Assembly (NCBI RefSeq): GCF_963422225.1
Contig: NZ_OY728607.1
Coordinates: 496,001 to 560,000, forward strand
Length of the DNA stretch: 64,000 nucleotides
DNA from: Candidatus Trichorickettsia mobilis
Lineage (GTDB): Bacteria; Pseudomonadota; Alphaproteobacteria; Rickettsiales; Rickettsiaceae
Direction of reading: 5' to 3'
A program made the translations under genes and the position numbers. Position 1 is the stretch's first letter; each line of letters begins with the position of its first letter. The notes beneath the pieces are model-generated. The model had not been told where the DNA came from and did no database searches. It was given only the letters and a program-made list of their open reading frames with translations. This document shows, piece after piece, positions 35,385 through 44,883 of the stretch.

Positions 35385-36290
35385 GACCTCTTTCGAAACT
35401 CATTTACCAAGCTCCCAATTATATAAACCAGCAATTAAATTGAACCTAAGACCAAATCTTTTGCGTCTATTTCGATGCAATTATTTTAAAACGCTTTAAC
35501 ATAATTTATCACCGATAACATTTTCATTTAATACTCTGTCACTTGCTAAACTTCTATTATTTTTCTTATCTTCTTTAGTTAAAGCATTCTTTTTACTCTT
35601 TTTCTTTGGTAGCTCAGAATTTGTATGAATCTTCTGTAAGCCTTGATAACCAGTATCAGTAATCACTTTAACCTCAGGCAGTATATGGGTTCTTGATTCT
35701 TTAAATAATTTAAAATCATGACGCTTACCATTGGAAAAAGAAGTGCATATGACTCGTTTGCTTTTCTTATCTACTACTATTTGAGTCTTTAACGTATGTC
35801 TTTTCTTTTTACCTGAGTAATAGTATTTCTGTTTTTTTGGGGTCGCTCTATAGGGCTTTCTGTAGCATCTATTAAAACTAATTCATACTCCATACCGCTT
35901 TTAACTAGAGCCTTCTTACCTGGAAGAGCAAAATCCGGATGTTTTATTAGAGTGTCTTCAACAAAACGAATTGTTTTAAATGCACTGCTTTCGCTAACTC
36001 CATAATTCTTAGCTATATGAAAATAGGTACGGTATTCCCTTAAATATTCAAGTGTCATTAATAGGCTGTCTTCCATACTAAGACTAGCTCTTCTGCCACC
36101 TTGGTACCTCCTATTTATTTGTTTCTCTGTCTTTAAAATCCCTACCATCTTTTCAAATGTACTATTTCTTACCCCTGTTAATCTTCTAAAATGCTCTTCC
36201 GATAAAATGCTTAAATTTTTATATCTCATATAGTTCTAAATTAAGTAAATTCGACTTTATAACATATTTAGTCCAGTTTCGAAAGAGGTC
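35385..36290 (-). mobile_element. IS5-like insertion sequence, copy 3 (906 bp, damaged)
   Basis: Same ends and length as copies 1 and 2 and TA on both sides (35383-35384, 36291-36292). Inserted between the resolvase gene and its outer half-site. Confidence 0.93.
35400..36229 (-). pseudogene. IS5-family transposase, copy 3, frame B broken
   Basis: Frame A (36229-35789) and the slippery A AAA AAC are the same as in the other copies. In frame B an 8-nt block (ATTTATCA on the + strand) is missing after TCTATTTCGAT (35475) but present 27 nt further on, after CTTTAACATA (35503). Reading leftward the frame becomes VIGDKLC-stop in place of VIGMLKRFKIIADKYR, so the C-terminal 40 residues are lost while element length is unchanged. 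Confidence 0.85.
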
Positions 36291-36385
36291 TATTAACGAA
36301 AATTAGACTTAAAATGAACAGTTATTTTGCCGAATTCTGTTCATTAAGTGATGTATTTTTTGGATATACCCAAAATATACATTTT

Positions 36386-36859
36386 ATGACAAAAATCGGT
36401 TACGCACGCACATCAACTGTGGAACAAAATCTAGACTCTCAAATTATCGCACTTAAAGCAGCAAATTGTGAAATTATCCGAACCGAACAAAAAAGCGGAA
36501 ATAATTTAGCAGATCGAAAAGAGCTAAATAATATATTGGATTTTATTCATAAAGATGAATACTTAGTAGTAACACGTATAGATCGTCTTGCACGTTCGTT
36601 AAAAGATTTACAAATTATAGTAGATCTACTCAAAGCAAAAGGCGCTCACCTCATTACCATAGAGCAACCGGTTGATACCTCAACTGCAACAGGCAAAGCA
36701 TTCTTTGATATGCTCGGCGTCTTCGCCGAGTTTGAAACTAACTTACGCCGTGAACGACAAGCTGACGGTATTGCTGCGGCAAAAAGCAAGGGTATTTATA
36801 AGGGGAGGCCGCAGTCCATTGATCAGTACAAGATAAGCCACCTATCGGTGGCAGCTTAG
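36386..36859 (+). CDS. Serine recombinase, C-terminally truncated
   Basis: From ATG 36386: MTKIGYARTSTVEQNLDSQI with catalytic S10, VVTRIDRLARSLKDLQIIVD, LGVFAEFETNLRRERQADGI and KSKGIYKGRPQSIDQ. The Hin-type helix-turn-helix that should follow is absent; the reading continues into HLSVAA at a hairpin (GCCACC-TATC-GGTGGC, 36837-36852) that probably marks the end of the IS91-type element. Catalytic domain complete but DNA binding lost, so most likely inactive. Related to the 6937-7518 resolvase only at family level. Confidence 0.78.
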   Translation: MTKIGYARTSTVEQNLDSQIIALKAANCEIIRTEQKSGNNLADRKELNNILDFIHKDEYLVVTRIDRLARSLKDLQIIVDLLKAKGAHLITIEQPVDTSTATGKAFFDMLGVFAEFETNLRRERQADGIAAAKSKGIYKGRPQSIDQYKISHLSVAA

Positions 36860-38140
36860 CTTTTTACATCTCTTGCCAACTTCTGTTATCAAAGGTAATA
36901 TGCAAGTCATTACAAATAATCAGAGTAAAAGATGGAAATAATCGGTAAAGGAATCTCTATAAAACATATTTTTCTTGATCGGGGTAATTGGCGTCGATTT
37001 CACTGAAAAATATAGCGAGCTGAGGTATGGTATTATCTTTAACGTTACTAAAGTTATATTGTGCGGAACGAAATATTTAGGATTTAAGAGTTATAGCTGC
37101 CCTACATGTGATCACGGTAAATCAGTAGTATTTAGTTGTAAAGGTAGATTTTGTTCTCGTTGCGGTAAGAAGCAAACAGATCAATGGATAAGTAAAGCTA
37201 CCAATGTTCTACCAAAGACACGTTGGCAGCACATTACATTTACAATGCCCGACTCATTATGGCCAATATTTTGGCTTAATCGCAATCTGTTTGGATTAAT
37301 TTCTGCTGTTGCCGCCGGAATTATTAAGGAAATAGCAACAAAGAAAAAGATTGTAGTCGCTATATTTACTGCCCTGCACACCTTCGGTAGAGATTTAAAA
37401 CGTAATGTTCATATCCATTTATCGGTTACTTGCGGCGGTATAGATAGCAAGGGTAATTGGCGTAAATTATTTTTCCCTGCCGAGCCTATTAAAAAAATGT
37501 GGAGACATAGAATTCTTGAGTTATTTCGCTCAGAATACGCCTCAAGTAATTTGAAATTACCGTCGAAATATCAAAATGATGGCGATTTTAACAACTGGAT
37601 GATCGGCCTATATGAAATCAGTTGGTATGTTTATTTGCAAAAACCATCAGACGATCATAAACGCAACATAAACTATTTAGGGCGATATATAAAACGACCT
37701 CCTATTTCTGAGGCAAGAATAGAGGAATATGATGGACTGCAAGTAACGTTTAGATTTCTTGACCACTACAATAACACGATTGATCACGTCACAATGCCTG
37801 TACTGCAGTTTATATCTAGCCTGATTATGCACATACCCGATCGTTATTTTCGAATAATAAGGTACTACGGCTTTTTATCTAACAGAACTAGAGGAATACA
37901 ACTACCTATTGTATATAAGGCGATAAACCAAATTATACCTAAGAAAATCAAGTCATTGAACTGGAGATTAATGATTTGGTTAAACTTTAAAAAAGATCCG
38001 TTATCTTGTCCAAACTGTAATCAATTTATGAGCCTGAGACAGGTTTATTACGGTTTATCTCCACCCTTGTTATTAGTGAAGATCAATGAATTATTGTGAA
38101 CGCCTCGGTGATATTCATATGGTGAACCGTTGCTTCACGC
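36837..38140 (+). mobile_element. IS91-family element (ends approximate)
   Basis: Starts about at the hairpin 36837-36852 that truncates the resolvase and contains one transposase gene. No terminal inverted repeats, as expected for IS91. The right end is not defined; GAAC motifs occur at 38095 and 38127. Confidence 0.5.
36975..38099 (+). CDS. IS91-family (HUH/Y2-type) transposase
   Basis: 374 residues. N-terminal zinc-binding region YSCPTCDHGKSVVFSCKGRF then CSRCGKKQTDQW; the HUH motif NVHIHLSVTCGG; and the tyrosine region KRNINYLGRYIKRPPISEAR with the conserved Y. KYLGFKSYSC and PKTRWQHITFTMPDSLW are also IS91/IS801 signatures. Such enzymes move DNA by rolling-circle transposition. The start is unclear (first ATG gives MIGVIGVDFTEKY); the family usually begins further upstream, so the true N-terminus may be short by some residues. 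C-terminus normal. Confidence 0.82.
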   Translation: MIGVIGVDFTEKYSELRYGIIFNVTKVILCGTKYLGFKSYSCPTCDHGKSVVFSCKGRFCSRCGKKQTDQWISKATNVLPKTRWQHITFTMPDSLWPIFWLNRNLFGLISAVAAGIIKEIATKKKIVVAIFTALHTFGRDLKRNVHIHLSVTCGGIDSKGNWRKLFFPAEPIKKMWRHRILELFRSEYASSNLKLPSKYQNDGDFNNWMIGLYEISWYVYLQKPSDDHKRNINYLGRYIKRPPISEARIEEYDGLQVTFRFLDHYNNTIDHVTMPVLQFISSLIMHIPDRYFRIIRYYGFLSNRTRGIQLPIVYKAINQIIPKKIKSLNWRLMIWLNFKKDPLSCPNCNQFMSLRQVYYGLSPPLLLVKINELL

Positions 38141-38309
38141 CACGTTAATATAATTTTAAAAAATTGGCCTATTTTGAGATAGATTTTAAGAGAAGATTTT
38201 TATACAAGTGTCAATAATTTCTAATATCACAATTTAACAACCAAATTTTTAAAGAAAATTTTAAAATTTTCAAAAAAATATTTTTGGTAAAATTTTTGAA
38301 ATTCCTATA

Positions 38310-40553
38310 CTATAAAATAGCACTATATGATTTTGGATGTCCCTCACAATGCAATATTTGATCCTTCTTTGCGCCTACTACTGCTATTACTGCTTTAGCA
38401 ATGCCAATACTCAAATGCCCGTCAGTAGAATAAGTTCTAACTAAACTATTAATTATACTTTGACGTTGTGATGATTTTTCATTTTTATAAGCATGATAAG
38501 CATCACTAATCATTACATCGATCAGCTTGATTGCTCCACCTAACAAAGGAACTCCTTCAATTAATTTAGTACCATAATTTGCTGCCTTAGTTGCTAGCGT
38601 ACTGATGCTAGTGACTACACCAAGTGCAGCACTACTAACTGCCTTTGCTTGCTCGACTCGGTCGCTACCTGCGTCACCTTGAATTAATCCGGTTTCCAAA
38701 TTTCGGTAAGCACCAATATAATTGAGTAATACCCAATAGGCAGTAGTATAATAATTGTACAGTTTTGGTTCTGCTTTAAGTGACCCAAGCATTTGATTGA
38801 CCGCTGCCATTTCTCTGACACCAGCGGCATCTAATACCTCGTGTATCTTTTTAACCTCAGTCTCTAATTCGCTGTTTTTAGTCATTAGTGCTTCAAGCTG
38901 ACGCTGCATTACTACAAATCTCTCAGTCAATTCATCAAGACGGTCTGCGTCTAACGCAATTTGCGCTGCAGTATGTGGCTTTGGATCCATTGCCTCAACT
39001 GCATCATTAATAGCTTGTGTTTTTTCTGCTTTAGCTTGGTCAAATTCTTGAGTGATCTTATTGATATTTTCCTGTACGACCCTATCACTTATATTAAACG
39101 TTTTAAATCTACGCAATTTTTGTTCAACCTCAATCGAACTTTCTTGCAACTCTGTCAATTTTTTTAGTAATAGATTACGATCATGATCTAATGTTTCATT
39201 AATATGGGTAATGTTGCCTTTGGTTAGGTGGTTTAATTTACCCTCTTGTGCCAAACGATAGGCTTGATTAAAATCATCTAAAGCTCTTGCACTATCACCT
39301 AAACTATTGAAAGCTTTACCACGATTGCAGTAATATAACGCATTTTCAGGACTTAGGTTGATTGCCATATTGCAGCACTCAAGTGCTTCTTCTAACTTAC
39401 CTAAAACCTTGAGAGCATTACCTTTGTTATTGTAATACGCTACATTGCTAGGATCTAAATTAATAGCAATATCATAACATTTTATTGCTTCTTTTTCTCT
39501 TCCTAACCTAGATAAAACAACACCTTTGTTGTAATAATAACTCGATTTATTATCATCTAGATCAATTGCATGATCATAACATTCTATTGCTTCATCAAAA
39601 TTACCTAAATCATGGAGAGCATTACCTTTATTGTTATAGTTATTAGGATCATTAGGATAAAGTTTAATTACTGTATCGAAACACCGCTTCCCTTCTTCAT
39701 ACCTACCTGACTTAAACAAAGCCACACCTTTTACACTGTAAGTATCAGCGTCATTAGGGTCTAAATTAAGCACTTGATCATAACATAACACCGCCTCTGC
39801 GTACTTACCTGTCTCAGATAGAGCAGCACCCTTTTTGTAGTGATACATTGGGTGATTAGGCTTCAGCCTGATCGCCTCACTATAACAACTGATCGCTTCA
39901 TCGAATTTACCTAGTTCAGATAAAGTAAAACCCTTATTATGATGAGCAGCGTCATTACTAGGGTTTAGCCTAATTGCTTCAGTATAAAGAGTGATTGCTT
40001 GATCAAGCTTCCCTAACTCAAAGAAAACCGCCCCCAAATTGGTGTAAGCATCAGCATAATTATTATCGAGTCTGATTGCAGTAATGTAACAATTGGCAGC
40101 TTCTTCTTTTTTACCTACAGTGTAGCACTTATTACCCTTACCAAACCAAAATTTCGGATCTTGTTCATTCTCCTCAATCATCCCACCGTGAAGACGTGGT
40201 TGGAGATCCAAGCTAAAATCACCGTTACTTAAAATGCTGACTCTGGCATAGGTGGTTGCAGCTGCAGTAATATGGTTAAATTCTTTTATATTAGTTACAC
40301 TTCTTAGTACTGATGGCCAGTTTTCTCGCTTAAGATCATAACACATATCCTGCTCTCTATCGTATAGATATGTGGCGGCAACCTTCGCTGGCAAGTAAGT
40401 GAGTACTACTTGTTGCTGCTCACTTACAGGTAATATCCGCGTAATATCTTGCGGCAATGATGTTTTGGCCGAAAGCGGTGGTTGTGGTCTTAGCTGTCTA
40501 GAAAAATAGTTATTATAATTTTTATGATCAAATATTAGATTTAGCTTACTCAT
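38310..40553 (-). CDS. TPR-repeat protein with coiled-coil and C-terminal helical domain
   Basis: From ATG 40553, preceded by a strong AGGAGGGG site, 747 residues (the ATG at 40595 has no such site). An N-terminal region of about 130 residues (ITRILPVSEQQQVVLTYLPA) is followed by nine consecutive 34-residue tetratricopeptide repeats (for example NKGNALHDLGNFDEAIECYD), then a long coiled coil (about 480-600, LQESSIEVEQKLRRFKTFNI) and a C-terminal helical domain with GVPLLGGAIKLIDVMISDAY. No signal peptide or clear membrane span. The N- and C-terminal regions are not from a family I can name; similar TPR proteins in Rickettsia/Orientia are suspected host-interaction proteins. Intact. Confidence 0.72.
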   Translation of the reverse strand: MSKLNLIFDHKNYNNYFSRQLRPQPPLSAKTSLPQDITRILPVSEQQQVVLTYLPAKVAATYLYDREQDMCYDLKRENWPSVLRSVTNIKEFNHITAAATTYARVSILSNGDFSLDLQPRLHGGMIEENEQDPKFWFGKGNKCYTVGKKEEAANCYITAIRLDNNYADAYTNLGAVFFELGKLDQAITLYTEAIRLNPSNDAAHHNKGFTLSELGKFDEAISCYSEAIRLKPNHPMYHYKKGAALSETGKYAEAVLCYDQVLNLDPNDADTYSVKGVALFKSGRYEEGKRCFDTVIKLYPNDPNNYNNKGNALHDLGNFDEAIECYDHAIDLDDNKSSYYYNKGVVLSRLGREKEAIKCYDIAINLDPSNVAYYNNKGNALKVLGKLEEALECCNMAINLSPENALYYCNRGKAFNSLGDSARALDDFNQAYRLAQEGKLNHLTKGNITHINETLDHDRNLLLKKLTELQESSIEVEQKLRRFKTFNISDRVVQENINKITQEFDQAKAEKTQAINDAVEAMDPKPHTAAQIALDADRLDELTERFVVMQRQLEALMTKNSELETEVKKIHEVLDAAGVREMAAVNQMLGSLKAEPKLYNYYTTAYWVLLNYIGAYRNLETGLIQGDAGSDRVEQAKAVSSAALGVVTSISTLATKAANYGTKLIEGVPLLGGAIKLIDVMISDAYHAYKNEKSSQRQSIINSLVRTYSTDGHLSIGIAKAVIAVVGAKKDQILHCEGHPKSYSAIL

Positions 40554-40595
40554 AACCCCTCCTGATTTAACAACAAAACCAGCATTCTCTAACAA

Positions 40596-40821
40596 AGATA
40601 ATATTTTACCCTAAAGTATGCTTTTGTTAGATTTAATATACTATAAGTTGTATTTTTAGCAATTATTAATATATGAAAATATAACACATGAATTACATTT
40701 TTATATATTAATAATATTTATACCAATAATGTCGTCTCAGACACATTAAACGTCATCCCGAATACCTAATGTCATCCCGAACACGCAGTCGATAAAAATA
40801 ATATTAATAAGACAAATAATA
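40596..40821. other. Intergenic with short direct repeats
   Basis: CGTCATCCCGAATACC and TGTCATCCCGAACACG (40752-40789) are near-identical direct repeats just left of the IS630 copy C; otherwise AT-rich sequence without genes. Confidence 0.5.
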
Positions 40822-41950
40822 CCGATTGCAATAATTAACACGGTGTATTTATCCAGTCTCTATACATAATTGATTTTACTAAATCTACATTCTGAGCAAG
40901 TTGATTCCAAGCGTAACAAGCCATAGTGACAATATCTTCATATGCACCGTAACATTGGTTAGACAAGAAATGATTTTTGATCCACTCCCAAACTTGTTCC
41001 ATTGCATTAAGTTCTGGTGCATAAGGCGGAAGCGGTATCAAAGTGATATTGCTTGGAACAGTTAGTTTTTTGGCTGTGTGCCAACCTGCATTATCCATTA
41101 GTAAAGCTATATGTCGGTTGCTTTGAGTAGTGAGAGAAAGGTCTTCTAAGAATTTATTCATTGCCCGTGTGTTGGCATATGGTAAAATTAATGCAAAAGA
41201 TTCTCCCGTATCATGGCAAGCAGCTCCGTAAATGTATGTTGAAATGAATTGCTGTTGCCGAACTTTACGGGGTCTAGTGCCGCGTTTAGCCCATATACGA
41301 GTTAAGCTACCTTGTTGCCCAACTCGAGTTTCATCCTGAGACCATATATCAACGTTACATCTATCGATATTTTTTGGTAATAATTCTGTTAACATGTCTG
41401 GGAAGTTTTTTTATATGTATTTTGAGTCTCTTGATTTGACTTTGGATGCATTGAACGAGAAGTAATCCAGCTAAAACCAAGGCGATGCATAGTATTGTAG
41501 ACTGTTTTTAAAGCGCATTTAGCGCCATATTCCTCAAGCAACATGTTATGTAGCTCCTTTGCGGTTATATACCCGCCAGTTTCACTTTCACTGAGCATAT
41601 TGATTTTATCAAAAAGAGCAGATTCTTGTAGAGTGTTAATCTTCCTAGGAGCGCCGCTTCTTTGTGATTCAAATAAACCTTCAAAACCATGATTTCTAAA
41701 TCTTCTGAGCCATGATTGCACGGTTTTCCAGTGCAACTTCACTATTGCAGATATGGCTTTAAAAGATTTGCCTAATTGAAGGTGATACATCGCCAATAAA
41801 CGTATGCGATTCCGACCATGCGGCTCATGTTTCATCATTTTTATAAAATCATGATCATGAAAACCTAGCGGCAATATTAACTTAGCTATTTGAGTACCTT
41901 TTATCCGTTAAAAATCCATTTTAGGCCACCGCGTTAATTATTGCAATTGG
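40822..41950 (-). mobile_element. IS630-family insertion sequence, copy C (1129 bp)
   Basis: Ends and internal sequence as in copy B; TA on both sides (40820-40821, 41951-41952). Confidence 0.93.
40835..41874 (-). CDS. IS630-family transposase, two frames (copy C)
   Basis: ORF A 41874-41389 (161 aa) and ORF B 41395-40835 (186 aa), matching copy B residue for residue. The same A7 run precedes the overlap. Inserted between genes, so it breaks nothing visible. Confidence 0.88.
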
Positions 41951-42020
41951 TATAATAATATTGACAAAATGTTAAAAAAATGTGATTATATATTAATATA
42001 AATAACATTAAATTAAACAT

Positions 42021-42257
42021 ATGAAACCATTTACTTCAGCTGCTCAAGCTATAGGTTATAGTAGCTTTTTTGTTGCTTTATCTGCTCTAATGAGCTACCT
42101 AACATATGATAATATTACTTCTAACGAACCAGAATATTATACTTATCCTGTTGCCACAACAGGAGCAGTAATAATTACCATAGGTACCATAGGTAACGCT
42201 ATTGACTATTTTACTGGTGCTGGAGAGATAAAAAATTCGCTTCTAGATTCGGAATAG
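42021..42257 (+). CDS. Small two-span membrane protein, unknown
   Basis: 78 residues: two hydrophobic segments (IGYSSFFVALSALMSYLTY and VATTGAVIITIGTIGNAIDY) linked by an acidic loop, with a short charged tail (GEIKNSLLDSE). No family recognised. Converges on recO with a 4-bp gap. Starts 70 bp after the IS630 end, so its promoter may have been displaced. Confidence 0.45.
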   Translation: MKPFTSAAQAIGYSSFFVALSALMSYLTYDNITSNEPEYYTYPVATTGAVIITIGTIGNAIDYFTGAGEIKNSLLDSE

Positions 42258-42261
42258 AAGG

Positions 42262-42984
42262 TTAAGTTTTTGCACATAATATATGTTCTATAAACATATT
42301 TCTAGCGACTGACTGCGGCTGACCATTATGAGAAAAATATCGATTGAAGAAATAGCTGGTGAGCTCTAGAGCTTGCCTCTTTGATTGTTCATCTATAACA
42401 AGTGGTATAGATGAAGATAAAAATCTTGGTAAAGGCAACAACTTGTCAGCATATTTTGCTCCTGAGCTAGTTGACACGGCTTTACCTGACTTTGGCGAAA
42501 CATAAGTAAGATCATGGTTAACATTGGTCACTGCACAACGCTCTAATTGTAGCTCATAGCCTGAATGTTTTAATATCTCCAATTCAATTTTTATATATTC
42601 TAAAAAACTAAAGCTGGTTGCCAAATTATCTAAATATTGCTTTAATGGTAGAAAGAAATTATTATGTGGTTCACGCTCATGAAAAGCAAAGGTGATGATA
42701 TTAATTATTGAATTAAAAGCATAGAGCTTGGTTTTATCAGCTATAAAATAATTACTATACGATTTTATTAATTCACATTTTGAGTTACCTATATGTTCTA
42801 TCAATCTTGCTTTCCAGTAAAAATCCACCAAATTTCCTATTTGATAGATAGAACGTGATCTATACGAAGCCTCATTGATTACCCCTGAGTATAGACCATG
42901 CCCTTTAGTAAATAATAAAATAATACTACTACGCTCTTTCAAAGGCTTTTTTGCAATGATTATACCGATATCTTGAAAATTCAT
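42262..42984 (-). CDS. recO: DNA repair protein RecO
   Basis: 240 residues. N-terminal OB fold MNFQDIGIIIAKKPLKERSS then IILLFTKGHGLYSGVI, a helical middle (LYAFNSIINIITFAFHEREP), and the C-terminal part with HSGYELQLERCAVT, YVSPKSGKAVS and LPLPRFL. The zinc-site cysteines of many RecO proteins are mostly missing, only C150-region remains, as common in Rickettsiales. With RecR it loads RecA on SSB-coated DNA. Confidence 0.9.
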   Translation of the reverse strand: MNFQDIGIIIAKKPLKERSSIILLFTKGHGLYSGVINEASYRSRSIYQIGNLVDFYWKARLIEHIGNSKCELIKSYSNYFIADKTKLYAFNSIINIITFAFHEREPHNNFFLPLKQYLDNLATSFSFLEYIKIELEILKHSGYELQLERCAVTNVNHDLTYVSPKSGKAVSTSSGAKYADKLLPLPRFLSSSIPLVIDEQSKRQALELTSYFFNRYFSHNGQPQSVARNMFIEHILCAKT

Positions 42985-43060
42985 ATCATCCGTAAAATAC
43001 TCCCTTAAAACTTGGTAAACAAGAAATTAGCAAAGTATATGAGGATTCCCTGCTTAATTT

Positions 43061-43099
43061 TTCTAACAAAATTGCCTCTCAGAGTAAGTTTTGTTAGAA
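43061..43099. repeat. 11-bp hairpin between recO and the solute-binding gene
   Basis: TTCTAACAAAA (43061-43071) is inverted as TTTTGTTAGAA (43089-43099). It lies in the divergent promoter region of recO and the gene at 43192; it may be an operator or a worn terminator. Confidence 0.55.
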
Positions 43100-43191
43100 G
43101 ATTATTGAACCTCTATACCTTTTATCCTACTATAGCTTACTTAAAAGATAACTTACTGTATATTTTTCACTAAGACAAGAAGTTTGGTACC

Positions 43192-44079
43192 ATGACTATT
43201 AATGTCGTAAAATCTATCAGTATGCTACAAGTACCATTGTATATGTATAGTATTGTGAAGTTAATAATAGAGCTCATACATAACCTCATTCTAAGTAGTT
43301 ACGCAAGAAATCTACTCATAATTTGTATAGTAGTTTTTATTACACCTATTAACAGAGCTGTGGCCGAAATGCCTACTATAATATTAGCTTCCGATCATCG
43401 TTGTCCTTATAGTTGTAATCCTCATGATCAAAATCCTGGATATCTAGTTGAAATGGCACAAAAGATTTTTGAGATTTATGGAATCAAGGTAGAATATAAA
43501 CTAATGCCTTGGGCTGATGCCTTAAAGGCCGTAGAAGAAGGTAAAATAGATGGAGTGATAGGAATTAACGATATTGGAGGTAGAGATTTAATTATCTCAA
43601 CTACCCCTCAAGCACTTACCGTAACTAGTGTATTCACTAGAGTTGGCGCTGATTGGGTGTATGATGAACCAGAATCGTTAACTGGCAAAAAAATTGCTAT
43701 GGTGCTTGATTATGATATAAAAAATGCTTCCATACAGCAGTATATTACTACCAATTACTTACGTGATCCTTGGTCATTTGTAGTAGAAAGCGGAATTGAT
43801 GCGGTAGCTGACTCTATAAATAGTATAGTCGATAAAACTTCTGATGTGTATATCGGATGCCAGGAAGTAGTAAATTATTATTTGGATAGTAACAACTTAA
43901 ACTCAAAGATTAAAAACTGTGGTAGAATAGAAGAAAATTCCGTACCAATATATATTGCTTTCTCAGCTAGCTCGGCTAAAGCTATTGAATATATCAAAAT
44001 GCTGGAAGACGGCATGATCTCAATTGATACTATAGGTGACCTTACCAGTTTAAAAAACAAATACCAAATTGCTCAATAA
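43192..44079 (+). CDS. Periplasmic amino-acid-type solute-binding protein (family 3)
   Basis: 295 residues. A long N-terminal leader contains a hydrophobic segment (LLIICIVVFITPINRAVA, about 41-58) that looks like a signal peptide ending near AVAEM; an inner start may be the real one. The mature part is a SBP_bac_3-like fold: GYLVEMAQKIFEIYGIKVEY, KLMPWADALKAVEEGKIDGV, then LTGKKIAMVLDYDIKNAS. It would bind a polar amino acid or similar ligand for an ABC importer; no permease or ATPase gene is adjacent, so the partner is elsewhere or absent. Confidence 0.75.
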   Translation: MTINVVKSISMLQVPLYMYSIVKLIIELIHNLILSSYARNLLIICIVVFITPINRAVAEMPTIILASDHRCPYSCNPHDQNPGYLVEMAQKIFEIYGIKVEYKLMPWADALKAVEEGKIDGVIGINDIGGRDLIISTTPQALTVTSVFTRVGADWVYDEPESLTGKKIAMVLDYDIKNASIQQYITTNYLRDPWSFVVESGIDAVADSINSIVDKTSDVYIGCQEVVNYYLDSNNLNSKIKNCGRIEENSVPIYIAFSASSAKAIEYIKMLEDGMISIDTIGDLTSLKNKYQIAQ

Positions 44080-44080
44080 T

Positions 44081-44215
44081 AGACCTTTTGCATAATCTAA
44101 AAATGGTTGAGGATTGTTGTTTAGACAAAATGTAGACGCGAATCGCCTACTGCGCCTTGAGTCAAATTTTGATAACAAAATTATAAATCAAATAAGCTAT
44201 ACAAAAGGTTCAATC
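44081..44215. repeat. Palindromic repeat, partner of 1140-1205
   Basis: Tips TAGACCTTTTGCATA and, inverted, TATACAAAAGGTTC bound the element. The inner part TTGAGTCAAATTTTGATAAC matches 1170-1198 inverted. It fills the whole gap between the two genes. Confidence 0.7.
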
Positions 44216-44220
44216 TTTTT

Positions 44221-44751
44221 ATGTCATTTAAAATTATCCCATATCAAAAAATCACTCCTAATATAGATCAAGAAGCGTATATTGCTGATGGGTGTGTAAT
44301 AATCGGCACAGTAACTATTGGAACAAAATCAAGCATTTGGTTTAACAGTGTATTACGTGGTGATGTTGCCCCGATAGCAATAGGAAAAAACACTAATGTT
44401 CAAGATGGCAGTGTGATTCATACTTCCAGATTTAATGGCTCAGTAAAAATCGGTGATTTTGTTACTATAGGACATATGGCTCTTATCCACGCTTGCACTA
44501 TACAAAACAATGCTTTCATTGGCATGCGCGCAACCGTAATGGATAACGTAGTAATAGAAGAGTACGGCTTTGTAGCGGCAGGTGCATTAATTACACCTAA
44601 TAAATTAGTCAAATCAAAAGAATTATGGGCAGGAGTTCCTGCTAAATTTATTCGCTATATTACTGAAATAGAAATAGAACATATGCAAGCTACTAATGAG
44701 AATTATGTCAAACTTGCTAGCCTATACCAGAATACAGCAAGCACTCAATAA
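44221..44751 (+). CDS. Gamma-carbonic-anhydrase-like hexapeptide protein (CaiE/YrdA type)
   Basis: 176 residues, left-handed beta-helix. IADGCVIIGTVTIGTKSSIW, FNSVLRGDVAPIAIGKNTNV, QDGSVIHTS, FVTIGHMALIHACTI and WAGVPAKFIRYI are the standard signatures, with the three metal-binding histidines at HTS, GHMALIHAC. It forms trimers with a metal at the interface. Actual carbonic anhydrase activity is not certain for this subgroup. Confidence 0.88.
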   Translation: MSFKIIPYQKITPNIDQEAYIADGCVIIGTVTIGTKSSIWFNSVLRGDVAPIAIGKNTNVQDGSVIHTSRFNGSVKIGDFVTIGHMALIHACTIQNNAFIGMRATVMDNVVIEEYGFVAAGALITPNKLVKSKELWAGVPAKFIRYITEIEIEHMQATNENYVKLASLYQNTASTQ

Positions 44752-44883
44752 TTATCTGAGAATTTAATTTATGAGTTGTTTGATTTATACACCTTATTAT
44801 AATCCAATTGTTCAAAAAAGTTAAAACTAGCCGTTAGAAATCATTTGAAAACTTTCAAGAATCGAGAACGCTTGCCCCATGAT

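Larger units (their letters stand above)
35345..36381. promoter_or_regulatory. res-like recombination/operator region of the resolvase, split by IS5-like copy 3
   Basis: TGTATTTTTTGG (36352-36363) and CCAAAATATACA (36370-36381) form 12-bp inverted arms around a 6-bp centre, ending 5 bp before the resolvase ATG. A further half-site TGTATATTTTGG lies at 35345-35356, on the far side of the IS copy. GAACAG/CTGTTC (36314-36344) is another inverted pair. This is the layout expected of resolvase subsites. Confidence 0.55.

Noticed and set aside
36975..38099. Replication initiator or relaxase instead of IS91 transposase
   Set aside because: The zinc region plus PKTRWQHITFTMPDSLW and NINYLGRYIKRPP are specific to IS91/IS801 transposases.
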